Of a DNA stretch of 64,000 nucleotides, positions 12,430-24,444 are shown piece after piece (the stretch's first letter is position 1; each line of letters starts with the position of its first letter). The notes under the pieces were generated by a model. That model was not told the DNA's origin. It ran no database searches and saw only the letters and a program-made list of their open reading frames with translations. The stretch covers positions 33,852,001-33,916,000 of the forward strand of contig OZ017797.1 of the NCBI GenBank assembly GCA_963969395.1, written 5' to 3'. Origin of the DNA: Pseudoscleropodium purum (lineage: Eukaryota > Streptophyta > Bryopsida > Hypnales > Brachytheciaceae). A program made the position numbers and the translations under genes.

Positions 12430-13434
12430 GAATCGGATAACAAGTTTTTAAGTTTTTTGAAATTGGAAGACTTTTGTTGACTTCCATGATATTTACAACT
12501 TTCGGGAGAATTTTGATAAAGTACATTTTAGAAATTGCTTTGACTTGTTGTCAAATTAAAAGCAATCCAAAAGATCAAGTTCAATGTTAGTACCTAAAGG
12601 AGCAAGTGACAGTGCAACATCTTGGATATTTATGCATGTATTCAATTTTGGTCAAATGTTCATTGAAATTTTAATACAAAGCGAGAATATATATTTGTTT
12701 AGTAAAAATATTATTTTTTGGAATCAGGTGTCTAAATCAAAAGTTATATTGTCCTAAATTTAATGGGCACCTAGACAACTTTATACAACATGTGCAAAAT
12801 TCCTCCTCTACTTTTGAAATTCTGTATAAAACTTATATATAGTGTAAAAATTTCACATTAAGAGGAATCCAAGTTTGTTGGCCCTATAAGACAAGGTTGG
12901 AAAAAAAACATTTTTTTTCTAACTTCAAACATTATAATCTTTGAATCCATGCAATCAAAGTTCTTCAATTTTTTTATACATTACCATAATAATCTAATAC
13001 AAATTTGTATTGTTGAGTTTTTCAAATAAATTTTTTTTTTTTTTTTTTCTAACTACTCTAAAAAATGTCATGTTTTCATACTATTTCCACCTAAAATGTG
13101 CCTCGATCTTTTAGGAATTAGAATTGGCTTTCTGAAAGTCAAAAACTTATTTTCTCCTTCTTTTCATGGGCCTCGTTCTAAAATCTAGCTTGCTCCCAAA
13201 GTAGTTTGACTCCCCCATTGCAAATATTCCACATTTCTACATAGAACTACAAAAAAATAATTTGTCTTTTTTTCAAATTTTGACCTATTCGTACACATGC
13301 AAGTCCAATCCTACAAATATTTTTGAACAAAGTATTAATAAATTAAAGATTAAAGATAATAAAAAAAAATTGAAGTACTATTACAAAGCAATAATTGGAA
13401 CAACAAAAAATGATCATGTAAAAGTTTGGAACTA
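12430..13434. other. AT-rich part of the left arm between promoter and minisatellite
   Basis: No gene is visible. The part nearest the minisatellite (about 13290-13434) matches the right arm near 24236-24340. The rest has no obvious counterpart, because the right arm carries an unrelated tandem array at the corresponding place. Confidence 0.45.
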
Positions 13435-13960
13435 ACAGCTAGAAAGAAGTGATAGGTGGGATACATAAAAGACTAAGGTGATAGTTAGAATATGTAATAG
13501 AAGTGACAGTTGAGATTTGTAATGGAGGTGATAGTTGGGATATGCAATGGAAGTGACACTTGGAATTCATAATGGAGGTGACACTTGAGATTTGTAATGG
13601 AGGTAACAATTGGAATTTGCAATGGAGGTGACACTTGGGATTCGTAATGGAGGTGACAATTGGATACGCAATGGAGGTGATGGTTGTAATTTGTAATGGA
13701 TGTAGTAGTTGGATATGCAATGGAGGTGATAGTTGGATTCACAACGGAGGTGACAGTTGAGATTCATAATGGATGTGGTAGTTGGGTATGCAATGGAGGT
13801 GACAATTGGATACACAATGAAGGTGACAATTGGATACACAATGAAGGTGACAATTGGATACGCAATGGAGGTGACAATTGGGATCCATAATGGAGGCGAC
13901 AAGTTGGGAAACTTAAAGGAAGTGACTAGTTGGAATACTTAATAGAAGTGATTGTAGAAT
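13435..13960 (+). repeat. Minisatellite, ~24-bp unit, left arm
   Basis: About twenty imperfect copies of a ~24-bp unit approximating GGAGGTGACAATTGGATACG plus a few bases follow one another, with variants (gacagttg, gataattgg, acacttgg). Period and sequence drift at both edges, with degenerate copies to about 14040. Because 24 is a multiple of three, all frames give long spurious peptides; these are not genes. The mirror-image array is at 23840-24230. Confidence 0.9.
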
Positions 13961-15816
13961 ACTGAAAGATAATAATAGTTGGACTATTTAAAGGAGGTGA
14001 TAATTGGGATACAAAAAATGATCAAGTGATATTTTGGATACGTAAAAAGAATAATGTAACAATTCAGCACAATAGAAAAGCAATTTTAATGATAATTAGG
14101 ACACAATGCATATAACATTGAAAGAAACAAGAATATGGGTTGTTTTATCAAGTTGGTTCATCTTGTACAACCCAAACTTTTGTAATGTGCATTAGAAAAA
14201 TGCCAAGCTATATTTAAAAATTCCACAAGTCATTTAAATAACAATTTTTGCACAAGACCTTTGTATCTACTTCTTGATCCAAACAACATTGAAGTTGTCC
14301 TTGTCAATTTACAATTATTTTAGCAAATGAACATCAAATTAGGAAGTAATTTATGTATTTGAGTCAATGCATTTTTTCTAAAAAAAAGATACATTAAGTA
14401 ATCAAAACAAATACATGTAATTCTAAACAATTATAAAAAATAATAATATAGATAGAAATTATATTTATATCAATTCTAATTTAAAATAGGTATATTGATA
14501 TTTTGGGTGGTTAATTTTTATTTAATGATATTTTACTACCTAATATTAAATTTTTTGATTCCAAATATAAATATAAAATTTGATAATCATTGGTAAATAA
14601 TAAATTTTATCATAATCCTTTACATATTTTTTTTCTAAAGTCCATCAAATTAAAAACAATGAGAAAACATGCTTCCCTTGTTCACATGCACACCCATTAT
14701 TTGTACTTTGTAGTTTGGTAAGAATGATGAATATTTAGAAAATATATTTTGGTAGCTACATTTGATATCAATAGATGCACAATCAATTTTTGAATGCATG
14801 GACCTTTGAAAACTAATTCAATATATAATTTTGTAATATATGAATAGATTGAAATTCCAATAAAATGTATTGAATTATCATACAAAGATTGCCTATCCAA
14901 TTAGCAATGGAATTTGGGTTTGTTCCTTTGTGATTCCTAAATTTTCAAACGTAGAGGAAAAATTGTAATTATCTTGAAGCTAATAGCTAAATGCAACAAT
15001 GTTGCAAGATATTTTTTTATTTTTAAGAATGTAGGATATGAGTTCTTTTTTCTATTTGTACACTTTGTTACCTTTCTTGACACTTTTTAAGTAATTATTT
15101 CAACACTTTTGGTCATGTATTGTACATAGGAATGGTTTAAACCATATTGAAAGCAATGATCCATTGTAAAAATGATAATTGGCCTCTCAATACATTCTTG
15201 TTCAAATTGGATTTATATGTACATAGCCCAAAGCCTACATCACTCTCCGTTGATGAGAAGTAGTCTTAAAAATCTTATGTGGCTAAAGTAGATAATGCTT
15301 TTCTAATTAATAAAAGCACATTTAATTTTTAATTTTTTTGAGATAGTTTTAACAAAATTATAACATACTATCACCATATAAATCTTCTAAGCATACATTT
15401 ATTTTACTTTCATGATCTTAAAAATCCAAATTACAAAATTCTAAAATCATATAACTGAATATGTCTCCCAGCTATAATCTTAATTGATTTTGCATCAAGA
15501 CCATACAAATTATCATTTAGTTCTTTTTTATTAGCCCTTTTTTACATGGTTATGTTCATGACAAAATGGCATACCACTATATTCAAGTGATGCTTTGCTT
15601 TGGCTCTTAGTGCAAATCAATCCTAAACTTGTGGGAATTTGAACATGATATAGTGGCCTCGATGCAAGGCATACACCTCATCAGTCTATCACAGAATGCA
15701 CTATTTGAGTACATTTGATAACTTTAAATGCAGTTGATATTTATTGGAAGCAAGATAAGATACTTGGTTAGTTGGTTGCAAGATTGGTTGAATTGAAAGT
15801 TATCAATAGCTTCACT

Positions 15817-16062
15817 TAAGGTGGACACCCCAAATTCTATGTACACTTTCTAACTCAATTATATACCTTACGTTCAAGAAACTGTTTTAGAACCAAACTT
15901 TGTTCTGGCCTTCATATCTTTTATATTTGGTATGTAAATGTCACATTCTTGGGTGTGTTGGAACCTCTTTTCAAGTGCCCAAAAGAAAATATGAGAATTT
16001 GACAAGTCTAGTAGTAACTAGGCACAAAAGCTAAAAGTGACCGTTTTGAGGTACCCACCTTA
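15817..16062. mobile_element. Small TIR element (MITE-like), copy 1
   Basis: A 246-bp segment begins TAAGGTGGACACC and ends GGTACCCACCTTA, so its ends are imperfect inverted repeats. Its interior (for example gttttagaaccaaactttgtt) matches the element at 52485-52758 along its whole length in the same orientation. It has no coding capacity. I could not define a convincing target-site duplication. Confidence 0.6.
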
Positions 16063-18572
16063 GATGCAGGGTTTTTGAATCGATTTTTACCATACTTTGC
16101 CCTTCAGATTTAATGTATAGTTTATTCTTACAATGGAACAGGCTATTCATTATTAAAATTTTAAAAAAATTGTGAGAATAGAGTTAATTGTATAGTGTGC
16201 ACAATGTGGGACCAGGAGCTGGACTTTGGGAAAAACATAGGACTAAACTCTTTGGAGCACCAAAACTGAGGTTCAATGGAGTTTGGTGTTGTGTTTCTTT
16301 TAAATAATTCTTAGTTACACCTTCCTCTGACACCCGTGTTCCAAACTAGGGTTTCCTTTACGAATTAACTGTAATGAATTGCTATGAATGAGGTGCCATA
16401 AGGAATCTACGGCAGATTTTATCCCCCAAATCTCGTCCAAGGATGAGAAGCAATGATCTCAGCAGGGTCACCAGTCTCCATTCTCTTCTTGTGCCCCCGT
16501 TTTCTTTTCGCAGAAATCGCCTTTGTGATAATAACTCTGTCATCACGTACCTCATCTTTCCTTTTTCCTTTCTTTTGGGATTCGAAGCAAGCCGCTTTGG
16601 GCTTTGTTTGTGGGCCACTGAATCACGAGGCCCGCGAAGACAAAGATCTCACCGTTCACGAATTGCAACACGCAATGCACAGCGGCACAAGACAGACCGC
16701 TCGGTAGCTTGGATCTTTCGAAAGACAATTCGAGGCGGGTCCCTTCGTTTCTTTCTCCAAGGCATTCCAACTCTCTTTCTCCAACCTTCTTTTGTTTTGT
16801 ACTGTCATGCATGTACAGTACACTGATACTGGGTTTTCGCACATCAATTCTACACTAGAGTGACGAATTATTTGCTTTGTTTGGGTGAAAGTCTTTCCCA
16901 TTACAGTAGTGTTGTTTCAAGATTTCCAAGCATGGCATCACTGCTTTGAACCGAAGGGTAGTATTGAAGAAAAGTTAGCGTACTTCCTTGTAAAAGTGAC
17001 CAAGATAGCATGACATTACAACACAGTTTGTTGTCCCATAGCAAGAGTTTTGAATTTCGAAAAGTTCACCCTTGAGGCTCAAAGGTTTAATTTGCAAATT
17101 TTCTATTTTTCAATTCTGTGATAGATTATTAGCCAGTAAGAGTCACTGCTACAGTACTGTGTGGTCTCTGTTGAAAGTTTTTGTGGACTGATAACCCACC
17201 TTTTACGAAAGCGCTGATAAGTGATATGTAGAGTGACATGAAACCCCAAAACGATTGTCCTCAATTGTTGATTTCAGAAACCCTCGTTGCTGAGCAAGTG
17301 TTCTGATCAACGATTGATAGAGAAAATGGTTCTCGGCTCCTCCCAATTAGGGAGACTGTATCAATGCAACCTCAGATAATCCACTAATTCGCCTCACAAG
17401 CGGCATGTGAAACCCACTAATAGCAAACACCGGAAATACTGAGACTGTTCTGGATCATGAGAGAAAAATTTCCAGCCGCTTTCTGGACATGCACAATGCA
17501 ATGTTTATCATTCGGGGAAGCTTGACAGGGGGGACCCGTTTCTGATACTGTTGAATTAGGGTTCGACTTGTATTAGACCCTCTTTTCCATATTTATCATA
17601 TGATAGCAATTTTGGAATGTGGATCCTTTCCATTGCCGAAGACGAGTGAAGACAATCGCTTGGCTGTCATGTGTTCTGAGATTATATGTCTCCTGGGGCT
17701 GGGTGTTGTGTCGTGAATAATCTAAGAAAATTGTGTGTTAGAGGTGCTCTGCAAGGTAGTCCACTTGCGATAGGGTGTACCAAATGTTAGGCTGTTGAAC
17801 TTGTGCGACCTAAAGGCTAGGTAACTTTTTGTCACTGGAATAATTATGCATTTTTCGTTCTAATCAGTCTTGAAGAGCAAGCGGGCCGACAGGATTTGAT
17901 TTCCCAGCCAGAGTACCTGTCTGGCTTGAGTGTCAACAATTAAAGATTCGAATCGGCATCTTTCAGTATCCTCAGTACGGAAAAAGTAGAAAGGGTTTCA
18001 CTGGAAGTATGTAGCTTTCAGCAGATGATGGGATTTAGAGATGACAGATCATCTCTGGTCCCTCTCTCGCTGCTCTATTAGAAAACTCTTCAATTCGAAG
18101 CTTCAATTCAGATCTAGGCATTAAGTTCCAGGGCTGGATGTGAAGGTCTTAGATACATTTGAGCGAGTTAAAGGTATGTGCACACTTGGGCTTAGCCAGA
18201 GTTCTTTGCAACGATGTTACACTACTTTTCTTTGACATGTTCAGACCATTGTTCATTTGTATCCGCCCGAACCAACATGGCTGCCGAGTTGGCAAGGCTT
18301 ACAAGCGTTGGAGAGAACTTTCGAACTATTCATTGCTCTCTAATGTTGCAGGTTGTTAAAAAGGTTACAATCTTCCGATTCTATAAGTTCCTGTGCAATA
18401 ACACTCTTTCTTAATGCAAGGCAATTACATAATACTCTCAAAGAGAATAGTATGAACTACATCACTTTCTTCAAAAGTCAATCAATGTGTGAAGTTGAAT
18501 TTGAGAAGACAATCTAGTTATATACATATGGGGTGGTAGGAAGTAGAATAAACAATTTGGGATATGTAAACT

Positions 18573-18960
18573 CAAATTGTAGGAGCTCAATCACTCATAG
18601 TTAAATCAAAAGCAAGAATTGAGTTTGAATTAGAATTTTAAACCTCATTTCGGCATAATAGAATAAATTTTTTCAAAAAACTTTGAACAAAATGAAAGTT
18701 TGTAAATCAAGTAAAAATGTTTTTTTGACATTTTCAAACATCCTCTCTAAAATTTGTCCATGACTTCTAATTGAAGATTTGAAATATCAAACAGTTTTAT
18801 GGAGATGAATTTTAACTTGATTTACAAACTTTTCTTAGTTCAAAGGTTTTTGAAAAAAAGTTATTCTATAATGCCTAAATGAGGTTTAAAATTTTAATTC
18901 AAACATAATTTCTAAGTTTTGACAATGAGTGATCAAATTCTAATCTTCAAATTATCCCAT
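18573..18960. mobile_element. Foldback element with ~150-bp arms
   Basis: The left arm (about 18573-18722) and right arm (about 18812-18960) are inverted copies. For instance aattttaaacctcattt followed by ggcataatagaataa on the left returns as ttattctataatgcc and aaatgaggtttaaaatttt on the right. The loop is about 90 bp. Arms are roughly 80% matched, so the element is old. It would give an imperfect long hairpin if transcribed. Confidence 0.7.
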
Positions 18961-21900
18961 AGCCTTTGAGAATTTATAATGGATAATGAGTTTCATTATA
19001 AAAATGATGTCTCTACTCTTCATTTCCTCAAATGCCAATGAAGATTCCCTTCAATTTGCTGTAACAACATTTTCTTAATGGGAGATGATCAAATGACTTT
19101 GGTTTTGGTTGCCTTTGACCAAATGCTTGCGCCTTTCAGTTTTTGTAAGAGGTATTACAATTTTACAGTCGTTACCAAACTCCAGGTGTGCACATCTAGT
19201 CTGACTGTGATAATGCTTCCCTTTGAACTGTATTAAGAAGTCTAGAGCCTTTTGTATTGCACATGATTTGAATCTAAAGCAAGTACAAATGGCAGAAACC
19301 TAATAATTCACTGCTCCAGAGTTCAGACAGACTCTAAATCAACTTCATAACCATCAGATTCTTGCTAAAGTCATTTCATTTCATTTAGGGGTTGTCAAAC
19401 TTCGCAATTTGAGTAAAACAGAGTTCCTTTTCCCTCGTAGAGTTTTGGTACCCGATTGTCTAGCCAGCTTCCTCTGCATGTCAGCTTTTGGTTGTTAGCA
19501 GTAGAATCTGTAAAATCTCTATTATCTCTCTTTCATTGGATATCCAAGAGTCAGTGGAAATTACGTGATTGCCACTCAAACATGTGTTGCTCATGCAGCG
19601 CCTTAGGCATAGTACAAGACTTGCAGATTTGATTTCGGTGTGATCCTCCACACATGAATCATAAATTTTTTATGTGTCATGCTAACCACGTTTTGCAGTT
19701 TACCACACACCAAACAAGCCCTGTGGTTTTATAAAACTCCTTCACCAGTGTTCCTGTTCTATTACGAGAGCAGTAAGGTTAACTTAGCCTCTGAAAGGCC
19801 GAGGCATATAGCTCTCCTGTCACTCTCAAAAAAATGTGGTGTGGGCATCCGCAATGGGACCAGAGGCAAACTGATTCTTACAATATGCCGACCTTAGAAA
19901 ATAGATGGTTGTGCATCTTGTTTAATCAATATCTCAAAAAAAAGTGGCCTTCTGGGTCCAGATGTAAGTGTTGTATCTTGGGCAACGTTGATTGTGGGTG
20001 TACATATCTTAGTTTAGATGTGAGGCATGACTTCCATGTTTGTTAGAAACTTAAGTTACACACCCACCAAATTCTTGAAGAGTTGGTTCAACACTCTTGG
20101 AAAAATATCCACTTTCTTTTGTACACAATCTTAAAATATCACGTCAAGTGAGATGTACCAAAAGCTCCAGGAAGAAGTCATGTGTTGGTCACTCAATGAG
20201 TGACATGCATGCTCTCTACCTTCCAATGAATTTTTCATACTTTTGACTTTTTTTATTTTTATCGCAAAGTACTAATCAATAATCCAACCATCCAGGGCAT
20301 TTTGACTCTTCTGACTTGAATATCAAACACACTGTGGTACTGGAGCGATCTTCACCTTGAGTGAGCAGAGGGAGATTCTTAAAGTGAAGAGTGAACTAGG
20401 AAGTGCCATGTGTTGCTCCAGTATCTTTTCCTCGATGATTCCCCAACACTCACTTATCTTATTGCTTGCCATTGCCCCGTAGAGAAGGCCAGGGGAGGTT
20501 TCACAACTACCAAAGAATGTTGGCCCAGCGGAATCTCAACACAGTTCATTCCCCCGTGACGCGATCCACCAGAAATTCATGGTACACGGCACGACTTCCG
20601 AAGCATTCCATTTTCGTGTTGTCTGTCTACTAGCTCGATGTTGAGATCCCAACTATATTTTATTCTTTCAAGAATCATAAATTACTTGACTCATAAAAGG
20701 GAGGCATCTCCCACAGATCCGTAAGAATCATTCCTCAACTGGCCAATTATCAGTCGCAGTTCAGTGTGGGGAACGCAACAACTAACTTCTGTCAACGGTT
20801 GCGGCTTCCAGTGTTGCCTCTCTGCGAAGTTTTCGCCGTAGTTTCACTTCGCTCCAATTGGTGGTTTGATTCACAAATGCCTTGGTGTCATCCTTGTGTT
20901 GGGCACCTTCATCTGGACAGCTTTCCCGTGCCTTCAGTTTCAGCGTCGCCAGCTACGTTACAGTAAAGATACTGCGATGCGCTGTAGGGTTGCTATCAAG
21001 CACATGGCCAATCTTTCGAGCTTGCTGAAATTGGGTGAATAAGTTAAGTTATGAAGTAGCCAGGCAAGAATCCACCAGCGAGATTCTCATTCATTTGTCA
21101 ATTATTGGGACTTTTGTCAATTTTCCTGGTGGTACCGAATTGGTGGTGGTGCGGGTTGGTGGTGGAACAGGGATGGCGTTGATGGGCTGATGACACTGGA
21201 CCACCTGCCGAACATAATTAGCAGAGATCTCCACTGGGAAATGCAATAAATTCAGCAAAGAGGAAATGTGGAATCAAAGCATCTGGTTTCCAGATTCTAT
21301 GACTTGTGTCCGAACTCCGAACCTGAAACTGAGCCTGGAATGTGGAAGGTTCTGGACGTTAAACCCTCCTCACGAACTCTCCACAAGCCAGTGAGGCACC
21401 TCAACCCCCCTCAACCCCGCACGTTGAGAGCAGGGCTTTTTTTTTTTTTTTCATTTTTCATAAAGTGCCAAAGTGGCAATATAAAATATTATAGCGGTGC
21501 TCCAAATTTCAACGTTCATTTACATATTGGATAGAAAAGATCACGTTTGTACATATCACATGTTCATGATTCTATTTTCATTCACAATTAGGTGATTCCA
21601 TCCAAGATTTTTTTTTTAATTTGAAAGGTTTTGGCAAAAACTTCAAGATTTGTTGCCATTTTTTAGTCAAATTATTTTTTTTGGTGCTATCTAGCACCAA
21701 AAACCCAGAAAAAAAGCCTAGGTTGAGCCCCCATAGGTTGAGACATCCGTAGTGTATTGAACTAATTGTTTTTTCTTCCTGCCTTTTAATTCCACTATTC
21801 TTTTGAAAGTAAAAACAAACATGCCCAAGAGATGAGCTCAGGAGGCTCAATTTACCTTGAAAGAAAATGTAGGATTTTAAAAAAAATTCACAGAACTTTT

Positions 21901-23339
21901 CTTTGCACATTTTGAATTCATATTTGCAATCAAAGACCCCAAATTAGTGAGGAGAGGTCTAGAACATTCCCTACAAATAGCTTAAAATAGGAGGCTAGAT
22001 TTTACTTTGATCCCAAGAGAATCCCCAAATTACCTTCTTGGATTCACTTTATGGATAGTATTTAGTGTCTTGCCAAAACTAGCTCACTCCCATGTAGAAT
22101 TTGGGTTGGTAAAGTCCACCTATCACTGGTGGAATGGGAGTTCTAGAAAAACCAAACTTCCATTCTACTGCTAATCAATTGGCTTCTCTAGTCCCTAACT
22201 CTATATTGAAGCCATACCTAAAAGTATGACTAGGCTCTTCAAATCATTCTTTATGAATGCTTTATGTACTATGGGTTATTTCAGATTGAACAAATTGAAA
22301 AAAAAAATACTACTCAATAAAACTTGATATTCATATAACAATTTTGATATAATTCACATTCAAAAATATTAAAGGAATAAAGTACATTTTGAGCAAAAAC
22401 CATCAAAATTGCCATCTTTGAGCATATTAAGCCTAAACAATTAAAAAAATGCAATTTTGGTTTGGACATTTAATTATACATAGCTATACTAGATTATTAG
22501 TTTTGCTCCTTTTTGTCCTATTAGGGTCTCCTTACATGTATTGGTCATTGAGGAAGCTTCAGAAAGGTGCTACAAGTGAAAATAGTTATTGCACTTTTAT
22601 GTGGTCTTGGTGGGTGGGTAGGGATACAATAAAAAATCTATTTGTGTCAAATTCCCTCCAAAATAAATAGCCTCCACCAAAAAAATTGTCTTCTACTATT
22701 GGTGACTTTCCCAAATGCACACCCCAGTAAGGTAATTATTGAAGGCTATTTAATTAAAAACAAAATAATGAAAAAATAACCCAATCTCAAATGCACAAAA
22801 GATTCATGTTTTTGGCTTGAAAAGGACACTTAAGAAATTGGGAGAAACCAAAAAACTGTAGATCAATTATTTAGAGGCTCTTACAACAATCACATAGAGT
22901 ATTAAAAAAACTACCATAAAGTCCAAATGAACAAGAATAGTCTCTTCATGGACTACAATGATAACCTACATGTGTTTGCTTTGTTTGCCTAATGTATCTT
23001 CTTTTTTGAAAAAATGCACTGACTCGAATATGTGAATTATTCCCTAGTTGGATGTTCATTTACTAAAGTAATTGTAAATTGATAAGGACAAACTTTCATT
23101 TTGCTTGAATCAAGAAAATAAATAAAAAGTTTTTGGGCAAAAGTTATCATTTGAGTGACTTATAGAATCTATAAACATAGCTTGGCATTTTTCTACGGCA
23201 TATCACAAAATAGTGGTTATGCAAGATGAACCAACTTAACAAAACAAGCCATAATCTTGTTTCATTTAATGTTATACACAATGTGTCCTAATTATCATGC
23301 TACTTTCCTATTATTGTGCTAAACTATTACATCACTTCT

Positions 23340-23540
23340 TTTATTTTATATCTAAAATATTACTTGATCACTTCTTCTTTTGGTATCTCAATTGTCACCT
23401 TCTATAGATATTCTAACTATTATTTTCTTTAAGTATCTGAACTATCACCTGGGATCCCATTAGCACTTTCTTTAAGTATCCCAATTGTCATTTCTTTAAA
23501 GATTCCAACTACCACCTCCATTCTATCATTACAAAAATTT
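23340..23540 (-). repeat. Degenerate edge of the right minisatellite
   Basis: Repeated words such as tatcccaattgtcac and tatcacctgggatcccat at roughly 24-35 bp spacing show this is the decayed inner edge of the minisatellite at 23840-24230, separated from it by the element at 23541-23828. Confidence 0.6.
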
Positions 23541-23828
23541 CAACCCTTCGGAAGGCCAGGAGTTTGGAAGCTTCCTAACTCCCTCCCGAGTGCAATTAGA
23601 GAGGATTTTAAATTGTTTTTTATTTTTTTATTTTTTTTAATGAAAGCTGCTAATGTGGCACTACTTGTGCCACATCAGCACCACATCAAATTTCAATATT
23701 TTTTCAATCCTTTTTTACTTTTTTACTTTATATATATATACATTATTATTATTATTATTATTATTATTTTCTATACTTGCATTGCGGGGGGCCATAAAAG
23801 ACATCCTTAACAACCTTCTGGAGGGTTC
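23541..23828. mobile_element. 288-bp TIR element inserted in the right minisatellite
   Basis: The element starts CAACCCTTCGGAAGG and ends CCTTCTGGAGGGTTC (imperfect 15-bp inverted ends) and is flanked on both sides by AAATTT, consistent with a target-site duplication. Inside are a perfect stem GTGGCAC/GTGCCAC around TACTT near 23656 and an (ATT)n microsatellite at 23742-23768. The left arm lacks it, so it inserted after the duplication. It has no coding capacity. Confidence 0.65.
23742..23768 (+). repeat. (ATT)n microsatellite
   Basis: About nine ATT units preceded by a short (TA)n run, inside the 288-bp element. Confidence 0.95.
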
Positions 23829-23839
23829 AAATTTTTTTA

Positions 23840-24230
23840 ATGATCCCAACTATCATTCTCTTTAAGTATTCCAACTATCCCCTCCATTGCATACCACAAC
23901 TATCTCGAACTCCAATATGTATCCCAATTGTCCCTTCCATTCCGTATCCCAACTATCCCCTCCATTCCGTATTCCAATTGTCCCCTCCATTATGTATCCC
24001 AACTATCCCTTCCATTTTGTACCCCAATTGTCCCTTCCATTCCGTAACCCAACTATCCTCTCCATTTTGTATTCCAATTGCCTCTTCCATTCTATATCCC
24101 AATTGTCCTTTCCACTTTGTATCCCAATTGTCACCTCTATTAAATATCCCATTGTCACCTCCATTTTGTATTCCAACTATCACCTCTATTAAGCTTACAT
24201 ATCTCACAACTCTATCACTTCTTTAAAGTA
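23840..24230 (-). repeat. Minisatellite, ~24-bp unit, right arm
   Basis: About sixteen copies of a unit that reads CCCAACTATCCCCTCCATT plus a few bases on the plus strand, i.e. the reverse complement of the left-arm unit. Variants differ from those of the left array (CATTCCGTA, CATTTTGTA), indicating independent turnover after duplication. The long open frames on both strands are repeat artefacts. Confidence 0.9.
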
Positions 24231-24444
24231 TCCCAAGTGTCACTTCCAAATTTTCATATGATCATTTTTTTTGGTTTCTTATCCCAACTATCATTTATAA
24301 TAGTACTTTGGTTTATTTATTATCTTTATTCTTTTAAGACCCTTTATTAGATTAGCATTATTAGAATACTCAATGTTTTTGTGCCCTATATAATTTTAAA
24401 ACTCAAAAGAAGACATGCAATTGAGAATAATACCAATACGCTTA

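Larger units (their letters stand above)
10400..14410 (+). repeat. Left arm of a large inverted duplication
   Basis: This interval is homologous in reverse complement to about 22970-28650. Anchors are the inner edge (14101-14410 against 22980-23290, e.g. aaaaatgccaagctat and gtcagtgcattttttc-type words), the minisatellite (13435-13960 against 23840-24230), and the eIF1 promoter, gene and 3' flank (10707-12420 against 26640-28405). Homology fades outside about 10400. Most of the arm looks about 75-85% similar to its partner, but 10707-11730 is identical. The left arm lacks the 24445-26340 tandem array and the 23541-23828 element present in the right arm. Confidence 0.85.
14411..22969. other. 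Spacer between the inverted arms; no recognisable gene
   Basis: About 8.6 kb separates the two arms. It is mostly AT-rich, with somewhat less AT-rich stretches at about 16.4-18.4 kb and 19.0-21.4 kb. The open frames there (for example 16443-16826 and 21268-21534) resemble no family I recognise. Two structured elements are listed separately: a short terminal-inverted-repeat element at 15817-16062 and a foldback at 18573-18960. Non-coding transcripts cannot be excluded. Confidence 0.5.

Noticed and set aside
13439..13942. Several 60-110-codon open frames on both strands
   Set aside because: They are translations of the ~24-bp minisatellite, whose length is a multiple of three, so all frames stay open. 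The same applies at 23840-24226.
16443..16826. 127-codon open frame in the spacer
   Set aside because: Overlapping open frames occur on both strands, with no family resemblance and no splice-linked extension.
17875..17965. tRNA-like T-loop word (agattcgaatcgg)
   Set aside because: The flanking bases do not form the T-stem or an acceptor stem, so it is not a tRNA gene.
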